Part shown: piece by piece, positions 5,874 to 6,197 of the stretch | Layout of the letters: each line of letters starts with the position of its first letter | How positions within the stretch are numbered: position 1 is the stretch's first letter | DNA from: Candidatus Bathyarchaeota archaeon | Lineage (GTDB): Archaea > Thermoproteota > Bathyarchaeia > 40CM-2-53-6 | Reading direction: 5' to 3' | DNA length: 6,197 nt | Assembly: GCA_005884605.1 (NCBI GenBank) | Contig: VBBE01000184.1 | Location: 1 to 6,197 of the forward strand | Translations under genes and position numbers: made by a program | The notes under the pieces: generated by a model | Seen by the model: the letters and a program-made list of their open reading frames with translations, nothing else | Databases searched by the model: none | What the model was told of the DNA's origin: nothing

Positions 5874-6009
5874 AAGCGAGTGGAACGTCTAGGTAGGTTT
5901 CTTGGGCGCACTGTTGGCAGACAATCCTTCCTCTCGGGGTTCTCAGGACCTGGTCATCGTTCAATATTTCTCGCTCACAGGAGGGACAGATTATGATGCA
6001 CTGGCTCAT
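5872..6009 (-). CDS. Small zinc ribbon protein (45 residues)
   Basis: This short protein is dominated by two zinc knuckles: CPSC (C8, C11) and CQQC (C31, C34), separated by 19 residues that include an RTPRGRIVC turn. That is the layout of archaeal zinc ribbons found in transcription- and translation-linked proteins and in many uncharacterised small proteins. The frame extends upstream to a GTG at 6090, but the added 27 residues lack family character and would begin too close to the TATA-like box, so I prefer the ATG at 6009. No strong ribosome-binding site precedes it (only TTAGG). It is the first gene of the minus-strand pair and probably co-transcribed with the C2H2-type gene. The function is unknown. 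Confidence 0.65.
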   Translation of the reverse strand: MSQCIIICPSCEREILNDDQVLRTPRGRIVCQQCAQETYLDVPLA

Positions 6010-6069
6010 GCGCCTAACCGTCAAGAAGAAGATTGGCTGTGCTAAGGTATTGCGCCGGTTGTAACCAAT

Positions 6070-6084
6070 CCCGAATGTCTCGGG
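6070..6084. repeat. Short inverted repeat between TATA-like box and zinc ribbon gene
   Basis: CCCGA (6070-6074) and TCGGG (6080-6084) form a 5-bp inverted repeat with a 5-nt centre, flanked on both sides by GTAAC-type sequence. It lies near the predicted minus-strand transcription start, where it could be an operator or a 5' leader hairpin. It is short enough to occur by chance. Confidence 0.25.
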
Positions 6085-6094
6085 TAACACCCGC

Positions 6095-6103
6095 CTTAAA
6101 TAG
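6095..6103 (-). promoter_or_regulatory. TATA-like box for the zinc ribbon / C2H2 gene pair
   Basis: The minus strand reads CTATTTAAG within an A/T-rich island. With the usual archaeal spacing, transcription would begin near 6070-6075 and leave a leader of about 60 nt before the ATG at 6009. The same bases read CTTAAATAG on the plus strand, so they could equally serve a rightward gene outside the window. No clear purine-rich BRE is seen on either side. Confidence 0.35.
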
Positions 6104-6197
6104 GGAACAGAAAATTCGCAAAATCCTACTCTCGACAGAGACTGGTCTCACAGACCCGAAGACTTGACTCGGGCAAGCCATCGGGAGTCGTCGGGAC

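Noticed and set aside
5811..5996. Plus-strand open frame near the right side
   Set aside because: It is antisense to the zinc ribbon and C2H2-type genes and shows no recognisable motif.
6126..6197. Minus-strand frame open to the right edge and ending in TAG at 6126-6128
   Set aside because: Only 23 codons are visible with no motif, so a gene end cannot be distinguished from chance.

Overview
The window looks archaeal, most likely from the TACK group. It carries the quinone-reducing arm of a complex I-type dehydrogenase (NuoB, C, D, I). In place of the bacterial NADH module (NuoE/F/G), an FpoF/FrhB-type F420-flavoprotein gene follows directly. The NuoD sequence (GPQH-x-GSGHMR at the N-terminus, SIDYWPVEADR at the C-terminus) resembles what I recall of Nitrososphaerota (Thaumarchaeota) NuoD; Bathyarchaeia or a related lineage is also possible. 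No ribosomal RNA or other taxonomic marker is present, so the assignment stays provisional.

Layout, plus strand, 1-4912: nuoB (5' end outside the window), nuoC, nuoD, nuoI and fpoF are packed as one operon. nuoB and nuoC overlap by 3 nt (ATGA); the later gaps are 8, 7 and 3 nt. nuoI is interrupted in frame by a 373-residue intein (2357-3475) with a LAGLIDADG endonuclease. The intein sits inside the second ferredoxin motif, so the +1 splicing nucleophile is itself a [4Fe-4S] ligand, and another ligand cysteine lies at position -3. The first codons of fpoF lack ATG, GTG or TTG; a CTG with an ideal Shine-Dalgarno spacing is the best start. No nuoH lies between nuoD and nuoI, and no membrane subunit is present.

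Region 4913-5275 has no gene. It holds two hairpins just after fpoF, a compact foldable element ending in C7T5, and a further foldable stretch of unknown nature. Minus strand, 6009-5276: a 45-residue zinc ribbon protein is followed after 14 nt by a 193-residue basic protein with a C2H2-type zinc motif. The pair is convergent to the nuo operon, with a TATA-like box near 6095-6103.

How it fits together: FpoF would oxidise F420H2 (or possibly reduced ferredoxin) and pass electrons through the NuoI clusters to the NuoB N2 cluster and the NuoB/NuoD quinone site. The NuoI wire cannot be completed until the intein leaves, so protein splicing may gate assembly of the respiratory complex. That gating is inference.
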